Below are positions 54,441-64,000 of a DNA stretch of 64,000 nucleotides, piece by piece; position 1 is the stretch's first letter, and the number at the start of each line of letters is the position of its first letter. The notes beneath the pieces were generated by a model. The model saw only the letters and a list, made by a program, of their open reading frames with translations. It was not told the DNA's origin and did not search any database. The stretch is taken from positions 248,501 through 312,500 of the forward strand of contig JAJAGP010000100.1 of NCBI GenBank assembly GCA_025084515.1, written 5' to 3'. Origin of the DNA: Ancistrus triradiatus (Eukaryota > Chordata > Actinopteri > Siluriformes > Loricariidae). Made by a program: the position numbers and the translations under genes.

Positions 54441-54879
54441 TTAAATAGCAGAGGATGTGATTAAGGACATACAGGACAGATGAGATGAATCAACATGCTG
54501 ACGAGTGGTTTTGCTGGTAACGCGGGGACTGGGTCAGGGCGCAAGGGAGCATCAGAAAATCTGGGATGGATTCTGAAATGTTTAATAGCAATAAAATAAA
54601 AATACTGTTTGTTTTCTTCCCTTGTTTTCTGCTGCACCAGTCAGAGCAGGCACAGAACGTTTGACCAGCAGCAGATGAACGGAAAAAACGTCGGCCGTAT
54701 GAAAACATTTCACAACGTTCAGAGACATTAGACAAGCAATTTGTGATCACTGTTAATGTTGTACTGAGTCCCTCAAAAAACAAATATAAATGCAAATAAT
54801 AACCTTTGCCTTTCAGCTCACCGTGTTGAAAATGTAGTTTTTTGATTCAGTCAAGAATTTTTATTTTAGCTCATTACTA

Positions 54880-55400
54880 ATTCCAGTATACATCTTTCAG
54901 CAATAACATTAAAACTACTGAACGATGAAATGAATAATATTGTCATCGTGATGCTTTGGGCAGTGTTCTGCTGGGAAACCTTGCATTCTGTCATTTATGT
55001 AGATGTTACTTTGATAAGTACCAACTGCATAAACATAGCAGACAAAGTACAACCCTTCATGGCTTATTCCCTAATGCCAGTGGCCTCTTCTTTCAGCTGG
55101 ATTGTGTGCCATGCCACACTGCAAAAATGTCCAGAAATGGTTTGAGAAAAATGACAAAGTGTTCAAGGTGTTGACTTGGGCTCTACATTCCCCAGATCTC
55201 AAACCAATCAAGCATCTATGGGATGTACTGGACAAATAAGTCTGATCCATGGAAGCCTTGCCCCAAATGTACAGGAGTTAAGAGATCTATTTCTAATGTC
55301 TTGGTGCCAAATACCAAGTTCAGGGAGTACAGGACTCGATGGGTCAGAGTCTCTGTGGCACGAGGGACATCTACACAATATTAGGCAGCTGCTTTTAGTG
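54880..55400 (+). pseudogene. Tc1-like family G fragment
   Basis: Forward-strand transposase remains: CAAAAATGTCCAGAAATGGT side (second catalytic region) and SPDLKPIKHLWDVLDK-like at 55,190-55,240, where the usual Glu of IEHLWD reads Lys. It ends in ACACAATATTAGGCAGC and TGTTATGGTTGACCAATGTA. Confidence 0.75.
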
Positions 55401-55971
55401 TTATGGTTGACCAATGTATTTGTCTTAAAGACAAGTAAAAAAACTCGTTCGTTAGGATTACATGGGGTTGACTGGAACATTTCCGTTCATTCTTTCCCCT
55501 ATGGTTCAGTGAATATTTTAAACATATGTTTAAAAGCTAGACTACAAATGTAAGCTTTTGTAGTACAGACAGACAGTCCAGCGACTTTCACTCTCCACTC
55601 TATAAACTGTTAAAGTTCAATGAAACCTGTTGTTTTCTCTTAAGACACAGTAGTCACAACATCTTGCTAGACAAGGTCTAATAAGAACTTCATGCTGTTG
55701 TCTGATCCCTCCCAGAGGAGGATGAGGATCATTCCTCATGTGATTCCCTTCTTGTCTGAACCTCTGTCACAACCACTGGCTAATAAGGTGAAGTCTTGAT
55801 TTAGCTTTGTGAGTTACTTGGATTGAAAATCAGACAGGAAGTTAGACTGACTGACAGCTTGTAGAAACTTGTATGAGCCACTGACTCTGGCCAACCACAG
55901 AGCATTATCATTAGGCACCCCTACAGCCAAGAAGCCATGATGTAAAGGACCCACAGGATCTACAGCCTATA

Positions 55972-56792
55972 CAGTGGTACCTTGGGTCTTGTTGTTAATT
56001 CGAAAATGATTAGTCCCATGCAAATTTTACCCATAAGGAAAAATCGTTCCAGATCCCCAGAAAATCCACACTGTATAAGGCATTATATGCATTAATGGAG
56101 TTGCATTGTACAGGTGCTCCCGATTTATGAAGGGGATATGTTCTGACAAGTCCATCCTAACTTAAATGTATCATAAACTGAGGAGTTTAATAAGTGTTTG
56201 GTAGAGCGGTCTATATTGTATCATAGCGGAGATATGGAAAGGATACTATGATAAGTAATGATAAGTTCATTTTTAAAACACTTACATTAATCTACAGGTG
56301 GCCAAAATCATTAACACAAAGCTTATTTTCTAATAAAGTATTGAAAAATATCTGGTAATTTAGTGAGCAATGGATTGAAAGTGAAAAGTAAAAGCAAAAC
56401 ACTTACTCTATGGCTGAACTCAGGGCGCTAGCATAGCTGCTAAGCTAACTGCGGCCTGTGTTCTGGAGCATTCACTTCCTGTTTTGCTTTCGGTTGGCTC
56501 TTTTACACTAATCTTATTAGGACCCATGGAGACTTACTTGCACTAAGAATACAGTACTGCAGTTGTAAAAACAAAGAAAGACACAATAAACAGTGGAAAT
56601 CTCTCCTGAGCAAGGTTGTGAATCTGAATCACTGAATCGGTGTGTACTGAATCGTAAATCATGAATCATGAAGTTTGGCTGAAATGAGTCGAGTGCCCAG
56701 TTTAAGCAAGTGCGCCGAGTACCGAGCAAACAATGAGAACTGAGACAAATTTTTCTAGTCAAAATGCTTCAATAATGGTCGAGGTACCACTG
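55972..56792. mobile_element. Tigger-like element, 821 bp
   Basis: Ends CAGTGGTACCTTGGG and GTCGAGGTACCACTG with TA flanks. The interior (GGCGCTAGCATAGCTGC, GACCCATGGAGACTTA) is the complement of blocks at 42,900-43,030. Confidence 0.85.
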
Positions 56793-56929
56793 TATATCTA
56801 TATATGTTCTACTGTATATATGTGCTGTTTATAGTCCATCTCATCAATGGCCGTTCACTATAACAGCTGAGGTCTTAAAAGTTATAATAAATTACAACAG
56901 GAAATAAATTCCTACCTTAATTTCTTAAT

Positions 56930-58241
56930 TAGGGCAAATACGTATTTAGTCAGCCACTGATTGTGAAAGTTCTCCTACTTAGAAAGATGAGAGAGGTCTG
57001 TAATTTTCATCATAGGTACACATCAACTCTGAGAGACAAAATGAGAAAAAATCCAGGAAATCACATTGTAGGATTTTTAAAGAATTTAATTGAAAATTAT
57101 GGTGGAAAATAAGTATTTGGTCAATACATTTGGTTCAACTCAATACTTTGTAACATAACCTTTGTTGGCAATGACAGAGGTCAAACATTTCCTGTAAGTC
57201 TTCACCATGTTGGCACACACTGTAGCTGGTATTTTGGCCCATTCCTCCATGCAGATCTCCTCTAGAGCAGTGATGTTTTAAGGCAACATGGACTTTCAAC
57301 TCCCTCCACAAATTTTCCATGGGGCTGAGGTCTGGAGAGTAGGTATGGTGCAACTCAGAATTCTTCTTTCTCCAAACACGGTCAGTTGAGTTTTTACCAA
57401 AAAGTTCTATTTTGGTTTCATCTGACCACATGATAGTCTCCCAATCCTCTTCTGGATCATCCATATGCTCTCTGGCAAACTTCAAACGGGCCTGGACATG
57501 TTCTGGCTTAAGCAGGGGGACACGCCTGGCACTGCAGAATCTGAGTCCCTCTTGGCGAAGTGTGTTACTGATGGTAGCCTTTGTTACTTTGGTCCCAGCT
57601 CTCTGCAGGTCATTCATCAGGTCCCTCCGTGTAATTCTAGAATTTCTGCTCACTGTTCTCATGATCTTTTTGGCCCGATGGCATGAGATCTTGCGTGGGG
57701 CCCCAGATCAAGGGAGATTATCAATGGTCTTGTATGTCTTCCATTTTCTTACAGTTGCTCCCACAGTTGATTTATTCACACCAACCTGCTTGCCTATTGT
57801 AGATTCACTCTTCCCAGCCAGGTGCAGGTCTACAGTTTTCTTCCTGGTGTCCTTCGACAGCTCTTTGGTCTTGGACATGGTTGAGTTTGGAGTCTGACTG
57901 TTTGAGGCTGTGGACAGGTGTCTTTTATACAGATAATGAGGTCAAACAGGTGTCTTTTATACAGATAATGAGGTCAAACAGAAGAGCTTCTTAAAGAAGA
58001 AGTTACAGGTTTGTGAGAGCCAGAAATCTTGCTTGTTTGTGGGTGACCAAATACTTATTTTCCACCATGATTTACAATTAAATTCTTTAAAAATCCTACA
58101 ATGTGATTTCTTCGATTTTTTTCCTCATTTTGTCTCTCATAGTTGAAGTGTACCTATGATAAAAAATTACAGACCTCTCTCATCTTTCTAAGTCGGAGAA
58201 CTTGCAATCAACGACTAACTAAATACTTTTTTGCCCCACTG
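56930..58241 (-). pseudogene. Tc1-like family A with internally deleted transposase
   Basis: It ends ATACTTTTTTGCCCCACTG; the left end is slightly eroded. The reverse-strand frame (57,135-57,662) encodes RRDLMNDLQRAGTKVTKATI and WETIMWSDETKIELFG (first Asp), then passes directly to YSPDLSPMENLWRELKVHV (catalytic Glu). The stretch holding the second Asp is deleted in frame. Confidence 0.9.
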
Positions 58242-58428
58242 TATGTACTGTCATGACACCCAATATGGCAGTGCATTATTATAGTGCAATGTGTTTTGCT
58301 TCTTCTGTTCTCTTCCTATCTCTCCCTGCAGTGGGTTCTTGTTCAACAGATTGCGGTTCTATGCAGAGGCTCAGCAGGACAACCACCACTGGATCGTGTC
58401 AACATTGTATTGAGCGTGCGTCTGTCAT

Positions 58429-58770
58429 TCACTCGAAAGCTCACCACTTAGTTTGTTACCTCCCATTTGGACTAGAGACTATTTTAACTCAGTTGATGTG
58501 TTTAGGGACTTTTTTGCCCAAGTTGTGTTGTGACTTGTATTTGTGTGTATGACATTCTTCTAATTATTTGTAACAAGCTGTAAATGGTGTTCGGTTGTAC
58601 ACGTGCCTGTCCTATTATAAATAAAAATTGAAATAACCTCTACATTTACATTACAGTAGCCTAAAAAGGCTACGTGACTATGGTAAAGTCTGGTCAACGT
58701 CCATTTCGGTCCTGTTTCTTAGAACGTAATGCGGACATTAACCGGCGCATACCTGTAAATCACCGAACAA
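58429..58770. repeat. Dispersed repeat, copy 1
   Basis: TTTGGACTAGAGACTATTTT, CAAGCTGTAAATGGTGTTCG, GGTCAACGTCCATTTCGGTC and GGCGCATACCTGTAAATC. The first blocks recur in the same order at 60,278-60,790; the last block recurs at 23,676-23,748. Confidence 0.65.
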
Positions 58771-60022
58771 GTTATCCTATCATGTGGGAGAGCAACAGCA
58801 GCGTCAGCGCTTATAAAGCAATCATGATGCAGTGAGGCAGGGCGGTTCTGACCCACACCGCATGATCCACACAGATGCAGGTTTTGAACACTCAGAACTG
58901 GGACAGTCGCTCATATTTGGAAGGGTAGGTTCATTGTAAAAGTGCACGGCACATTCTCAGCGGTCTGTCCCCCTCTGTCTTAAGCCCCTGCTTGGATGGG
59001 GAGGGGGTGGTTGTCAGGGGAGCGGGTGGAGATGGGTGTGCCCTGAAGCCTCTGTATTTACTATACTATATTAAGCAGGCAGCAGTAATACAGGGCACAT
59101 GCCATATCTCTGTTCTACAGCCCTGGGACAGATTAGTCACACATTTGTTCCTCAGCATAGCTCATGTGCAGATTTTTACCATGGCCTATTTCTGGCATGG
59201 TTTTGGCATATTCCATGTAGTGCTTTGTCAACACTGTGGCATGAATATCCATGCACTTCATGAGAGCATCGCTGCTGCTGGTTTATGCCACCCACTAAAA
59301 TAATTATTGACTCAGATTACAGAGATGAGCAAGCACCAGGCCTTATATCTGTTGCCCGCTCGTTCATATGGCATGCATCTTGACTGACTTCGTCACTTGT
59401 ACATTTAAACATACATTAAAAACGAACCACTGACGTGGCAAAATGGCGGATCTGTCATAAAGCAACGAGTTTTATTCAGTGTCATACCACATATCTGGAT
59501 AAATGAATGAGTGCCGATCGCACATGGATGTTTATGGAGCTCCATCACACACAAAGGGGTGACCAAGCCCTTCCACTAACAGAGACAGGGATGACAGGAT
59601 GTTGCCACACAACCTGCCCAAACAATAAAGCTGGACTTTGTAACATTACACAAGTTTAAAACAAGGTGTCCATTTTTATTCATGATCCATCCGTGCCGTT
59701 AGGCTACCACAGCCGTATCTACTGAGCCTTCATAAATCATGTTTATAGCTCTGCGACCAGCTGCTTCGCTTCAGTGAGGTAAACATAAACATTTCCAAAT
59801 GCTAGGTGATTGTACAAACATTTCCCATTTACGACCGAATGAGCTTGTCAGATCCGGATGGAGAGCAACGATGAATGTGAGCGCAAAAACCAAGAAAGCC
59901 GCCCCATGTCTCTCTCAACGACAGCTACAACTGTCATTCAGCGCAACCGACGCCTGTCTTAAACAAAGCACGAATACATTCTCAATCAACGCAGTATATT
60001 AAAAAAAGGTTACCAGACTTAC

Positions 60023-60110
60023 CTCGTTCTGTATCCTAAATCGGTATTTCACTGCTGAGATACGATAACCCCGGGTGACACTCGCAAAGCAGACACAGAG
60101 TTGAGTCGAG
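60023..60110 (-). other. dpysl5: Putative dpysl5 5' UTR exon
   Basis: A strong donor (AACGAG|GTAAGT) ends at 60023, and the first coding exon of dpysl5 has an acceptor eight bases before its ATG, so an upstream non-coding exon is required. The 5' end is not defined. AGTCGATTC-type repeat sequence begins about 110 bp upstream of the donor. Confidence 0.45.
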
Positions 60111-60277
60111 CCAGCAAAGAAAAGGTCCAGAAAAGAGTCGATTCTCTCATTTTTGGACGATTGGAGTCGATTCAACACAGCTCCGGTTCGTATGGGAAGA
60201 CGCCGTTTAACGTTTATCAGGACAATTAATGCTGTGGATTCACGAGCAGAAGGAGGTAAAACCGCAGTCCTTCATCA

Positions 60278-60790
60278 CTCAAAAGCTCACTACCTTACCG
60301 TGCAGTCTTGTTAGCTCACGTTTGGACTAGAGACTATTCTAACTCGGCTGATATGTTTAGAGACTTTTTTTGTGCAAGTTACCCATATTTGTGTGTAATA
60401 AGCTGTAAATGGTGTTCGTATGTGTGTGTCTCTGTCCTAAATAGTACTCCTTTGTTTTTTCCCCACTACCTGTAGACTATTTCTAACCTATAACTATAAA
60501 AACTGCCTTACACTCACTCGTTGTTTGTAATACTGTCTATCAATGTATATTTGTCTTTCTTAATAAACAAAAAAACAAAAACGTGTCAGCCGTTCCAATC
60601 ACTCATCAGCCATTCATGTTTTCAGTGGTATCTGTGGTGCATTTATGTATTGTTTGCAAACAGTTTTCTTGTGAAAATACTCTTTATATTTACATTAGCC
60701 TACAGCCTAGAAAACCTGGTCAATGTCCATTTCGTCAACAGTCAGTCTGACATAGCCTGTTTCACAGAACATAATGTAGCTAAAATAAGA
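60278..60790. repeat. Dispersed repeat, copy 2 (direct)
   Basis: TTTGGACTAGAGACTATTCT, TAAGCTGTAAATGGTGTTCG and GGTCAATGTCCATTTCGTCA follow the order of 58,429-58,770 in the same orientation, 1.85 kb away, with extra sequence between the blocks. Confidence 0.65.
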
Positions 60791-61764
60791 CCTGAAATTA
60801 AGATAAATGTGAACACAGCTCTTACTAGCTTTTAAAATCAAGAAGAGAATAAATGAATTGTTCAATGACTCAAATGTCACTCATACTAACAGTAATTTAA
60901 ATAATATTGCATTTCGTATTACAAGACATCCTCTACTGTTTTATGTTCACTTTTTCTAGAATGGTAATTCGATACAAATACTGAGTGGATCCATTTCAGA
61001 GGAGTAACTGAATCTGAATCGGAGTCGACTCCTTATGTCTGGAATCGAGCAGCGCCAGGCAGGCAGATGCTTCAGCGAGCTACAGCTTGGAAGCCTTACG
61101 TTCTCAGCATCCACAATTCACGAGCTGGTAACCGACCAATCATAAAGCAGAGTGCCTTGGTACTGACCAATTAAATTGTAGCCTGGGCGTAAGCGATCTT
61201 CCTTGGTATGTACCATTGTGCGTTTTCCAGGGGAAAGAAGCTAACGGGCGTGTATGTGAACAAGCATATTGTAGAACAACCTTCCTGAATTTATATAATT
61301 AATTATTCAAGTTTATTTGTTACAAAAAATATCTGACATCACAATTAAAGAGCTGACAGTAATAATGGCCAGGAACGGAGTTCACAGAAACGGGCACAGA
61401 CACCTGTGGTGATCTCAGTTGTTATTAATCATTCGTCTGCATTAATATTGATACAGGCCATACTCAGATGCGACTACAATTACTGTCAGTGCATAATAAA
61501 TTATTAAATACAGTCTTTAAGGAGTGGTTAAGTAAGAATGTGGCAGATCAGCCTAGATACTGGTAACCAAGATATAACAGGTGTGTTTAAAGTCTATGAT
61601 TAAATAAAGGTGCTCTGATTAATATTATATTGTTCTTCCTATTACAAATAAGTGTTCTTCAGGTTGTTAGTAAGTAATCGGTAAGTAAGGTTTATGCTCA
61701 CTGGGTAACTCACTCATTTTCCTTACCTTCGACTACTCCAAATCAGCTTTGCAGGAGGCAATTA

Positions 61765-63294
61765 CAACCCCCTATCAGAAAAAGTTGGGATGGTATGGAA
61801 AATGCAAATTTAAAAAACCTGCAGTCTTCCTTACATTTACTTTGACTTTTATTTCATTACAGACAGTATGAACCCAAGAAATGTCATGTTTTTTTCTGGT
61901 CAGCTTCATTTCATGTGCTAATAATCATCCATTCCTGGATTTCAGGCCTGCAACACATTCCAAAAAAGCTGGGAAAGGGCAAATTAGAGGTAGTAATGAG
62001 GTAAAAAAAAACTAAATAATGATGTGATTTCAATCAGGTAATGTCAACAGGTGATTATAATCATGCTTTGGTACAAAAGCAGCTTCCAGGAACGGCTGAG
62101 TCTTTGGGGAATAAAGATGGGCAGATGATCTCCAGTTTATCAACAAATGTGTAAGAAAATTATTGATATATCTAAAAACAATCTTCCTCAAAGAAAGACT
62201 GGAAGGAATCAGCATATTTCTTCCTCTACATTGCATAATATCATTAAACGGTTCAAGGAATCTGGAGAAATCTCAGTGCCTAAAGGGTAAGGGCACAAGC
62301 CTAAACTGAACACCCATGATCTTCGATTGCTTAGGCAGCACTGCATCAAGCACTGTCATTCATCAACAGCTGATAGAACCACATGGGCAAGGGATTACTT
62401 TATCAAACCCTTATCAAGCACTGCAATACAGAATTACATTCACAAACGCCACTTAAAACGTTACTGTACAAAAGAGCCCAGCAATGGCGTTGAATTCTCA
62501 GGGCTCAAAATCATCTGGGATGGACCATCACACAGTGGAAACATGTATTGTGGCCAAACCAATCAGTATTCTAGATCTTTTTTGGAAGAAATGGACACAG
62601 TGTGCTCCGGTCCAAAGACAAACCATAGGACCATCCAGACTTATCAGCAACGAGTCCAAAAGCCACGCTCTGTCATGGTATGGAGGTGTGTCAGTGCCCT
62701 TGAAAAAGGTAATTTACACTTCTGTGATGGCAGCATTAATGAAGAAAAGTACACTGAGACTTTAGAGCAACATATGCTGCCTTCAATTTTACATCTTTTC
62801 CAGCGATGTCCATGCGTTTTTCAACAAGACAATGCAAAACAAGCCAAATAAAAAAAAAACTAAAATATGCAAATCCCTTCCAATCCTTCTTTGGGGAACA
62901 TTATTTGTAACATTTCAATAATTTTCTCATGCAACTGTTGACAAACTGAAGATAATCTGGCCATCTTTACTCCTCAAAGCCTTTCCTGGATACTGCTTTT
63001 TGTACCAAATCATGATTATAATCACCTGTTGACATCACCTGTTTGAAATAATATAATTATTTAGTTTTTGTTTTTTGTTTGTTTGTTTTTTACATCAGTA
63101 GCTCTCAATTGCCCCTGTCGCAGGCCTGTAATGTAGAAACGGATGTTTATTAAGAAATTAAATGAAGCTGACCAGATGAAACAGGAAATATCTCAGGTTC
63201 ATACTGTCTATCAATGAAATAGCAGTCAAAGGAAGAAACACTGTTTTTTAAATTGCATTTTCCATAACATCACAAATTTTCTGATTTGGGGTTG
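61765..63294 (+). pseudogene. Tc1-like family J, long inverted repeats
   Basis: Ends CAACCCCCTATCAGAAAAAG and TTTTCTGATTTGGGGTTG after TA. Inverted similarity reaches about 330 bp inward (AACAGGTGATTATAATCATG against CATGATTATAATCACCTGTTG at about 63,010), the IR-DR arrangement of some Tc1 elements. The forward frame (62,327-62,851) encodes WARDYFIKPLSSTAIQNYIH and VFQQDNAKQ (second Asp); it is cut before the Glu motif. Confidence 0.88.
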
Positions 63295-63394
63295 TTTCTT
63301 TGTATGTTTATTTGGTTTATTTAACGCCACTTTCAGCATCAATAGCTTATACAGCAGACTTCAAAACTAGTCATACATCCTCAGATCAGGTCTA

Positions 63395-63530
63395 TTTAGC
63401 ATAATCAATTAATCTAAGGCATGTCTTTGGAATATGGGAGTAAACCGGCGTACCCAAAACAAATCCATGCAGACAGAGGGAGAACATACAAATTCCATAC
63501 AGGCGGAGTTCGAGGTGACCCGTTTGGGGT
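63395..63530 (-). repeat. SINE-like family V remnant
   Basis: GCATGTCTTTGGAATATGGG, AGGGAGAACATACAAATTCC and GGCGGAGTTCGAGGTGACC, reverse-oriented. The rest of the window to 64,000 shows no feature I can name. Confidence 0.6.
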
Positions 63531-64000
63531 TGTGAAATATGGATACATAACTATATACAAACATTTAAGGTAAGGAAAAAGTGTGCGTAAAAATGTTTCT
63601 CTAAACCATACTATTTAAATTAAGCTCGCAAAGGGTTTGGAGTTTTGCAACTGCAATCAGTTAAAGACGCAAAACCCGGATTGCTCATAAGTTTCTTCAG
63701 AGTCTAAAGAACGCTGGTGAGACTGCAATAGCAAGAATACAGAATCATGGAAACTTAAGAACCTCAGTTGTTCCTGACTGGGCTGTAACATAACATCATT
63801 TTATAAACAATTCCATGAGGAGTCAAGAAAACAGATTTAAAAAATCTCTTTTTGCACAAAAAACAATACATTTATTCAAGTGTTCTCCAGCACAAGTACA
63901 TAAGGAGCCTTTTTTCTTAGTTCTGGGCACAAAACAGAAGAGAGAGGGAGGATAGGTGAAAAATGACTGCTACATCTGCTGTATGAGCTGATTTCAAATA

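Noticed and set aside
57412..57897. 161-codon plus-strand open frame, similar to one at 8058-8510
   Set aside because: Both are antisense shadows of Tc1 family A; their resemblance comes from the repeat, not from a shared gene.

Overview
This looks like nuclear DNA from a teleost fish. The genes are vertebrate and split into exons with GT-AG introns, and the sequence between them is full of Tc1-like, pogo/Tigger-like and hAT-like transposons, tRNA-derived SINEs and a LINE fragment. The repeat mix suggests an ostariophysan such as a catfish, but that is inference; no sequence here fixes the species.

Three genes can be assembled by hand, all on the minus strand. At the right is dpysl5 (CRMP5): a putative 5' UTR exon ends at 60,023, and twelve coding exons run from 53,378 to 30,107, giving 562 codons with every splice phase matching. 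In the middle is mapre3 (EB3): a putative 5' UTR exon ends at 24,610, and six coding exons run from 22,285 to 7,148, giving 273 codons. At the left is a compact gene I do not recognise: six or seven exons from about 3,798 (or 2,738) down to 331, with very small introns and consistent phases, giving 241 (or 215) codons. DPYSL5 next to MAPRE3 in the same orientation is the arrangement I recall on human chromosome 2p23, so the pair is a conserved block. Both proteins act on the neuronal microtubule cytoskeleton.

Nearly everything else is repeat. Tc1-like elements of at least six families are present; every transposase reading frame I examined is broken, truncated or internally deleted. Several repeats are nested: a Tc1 exactly in the centre of a palindromic element (7,339-8,979), a hAT-like element inside another hAT-like element (15,267-16,522), a foldback element carrying one pogo-like copy with a second, inverted copy beside it (18,396-19,812), SINEs inside Tc1 copies (21,541 and 32,651), and a Tc1 inside a Tigger-like element (42,659-44,384). 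A GC-rich block at 13,470-15,245 carries a tandem repeat of about 78 bp.

I did not find a new defence or metabolic system. The observations most worth a second look are the unidentified compact gene, the palindrome-centre insertion, the pogo/foldback structure, and repeat sequences shared by the putative first exons of mapre3 and dpysl5.
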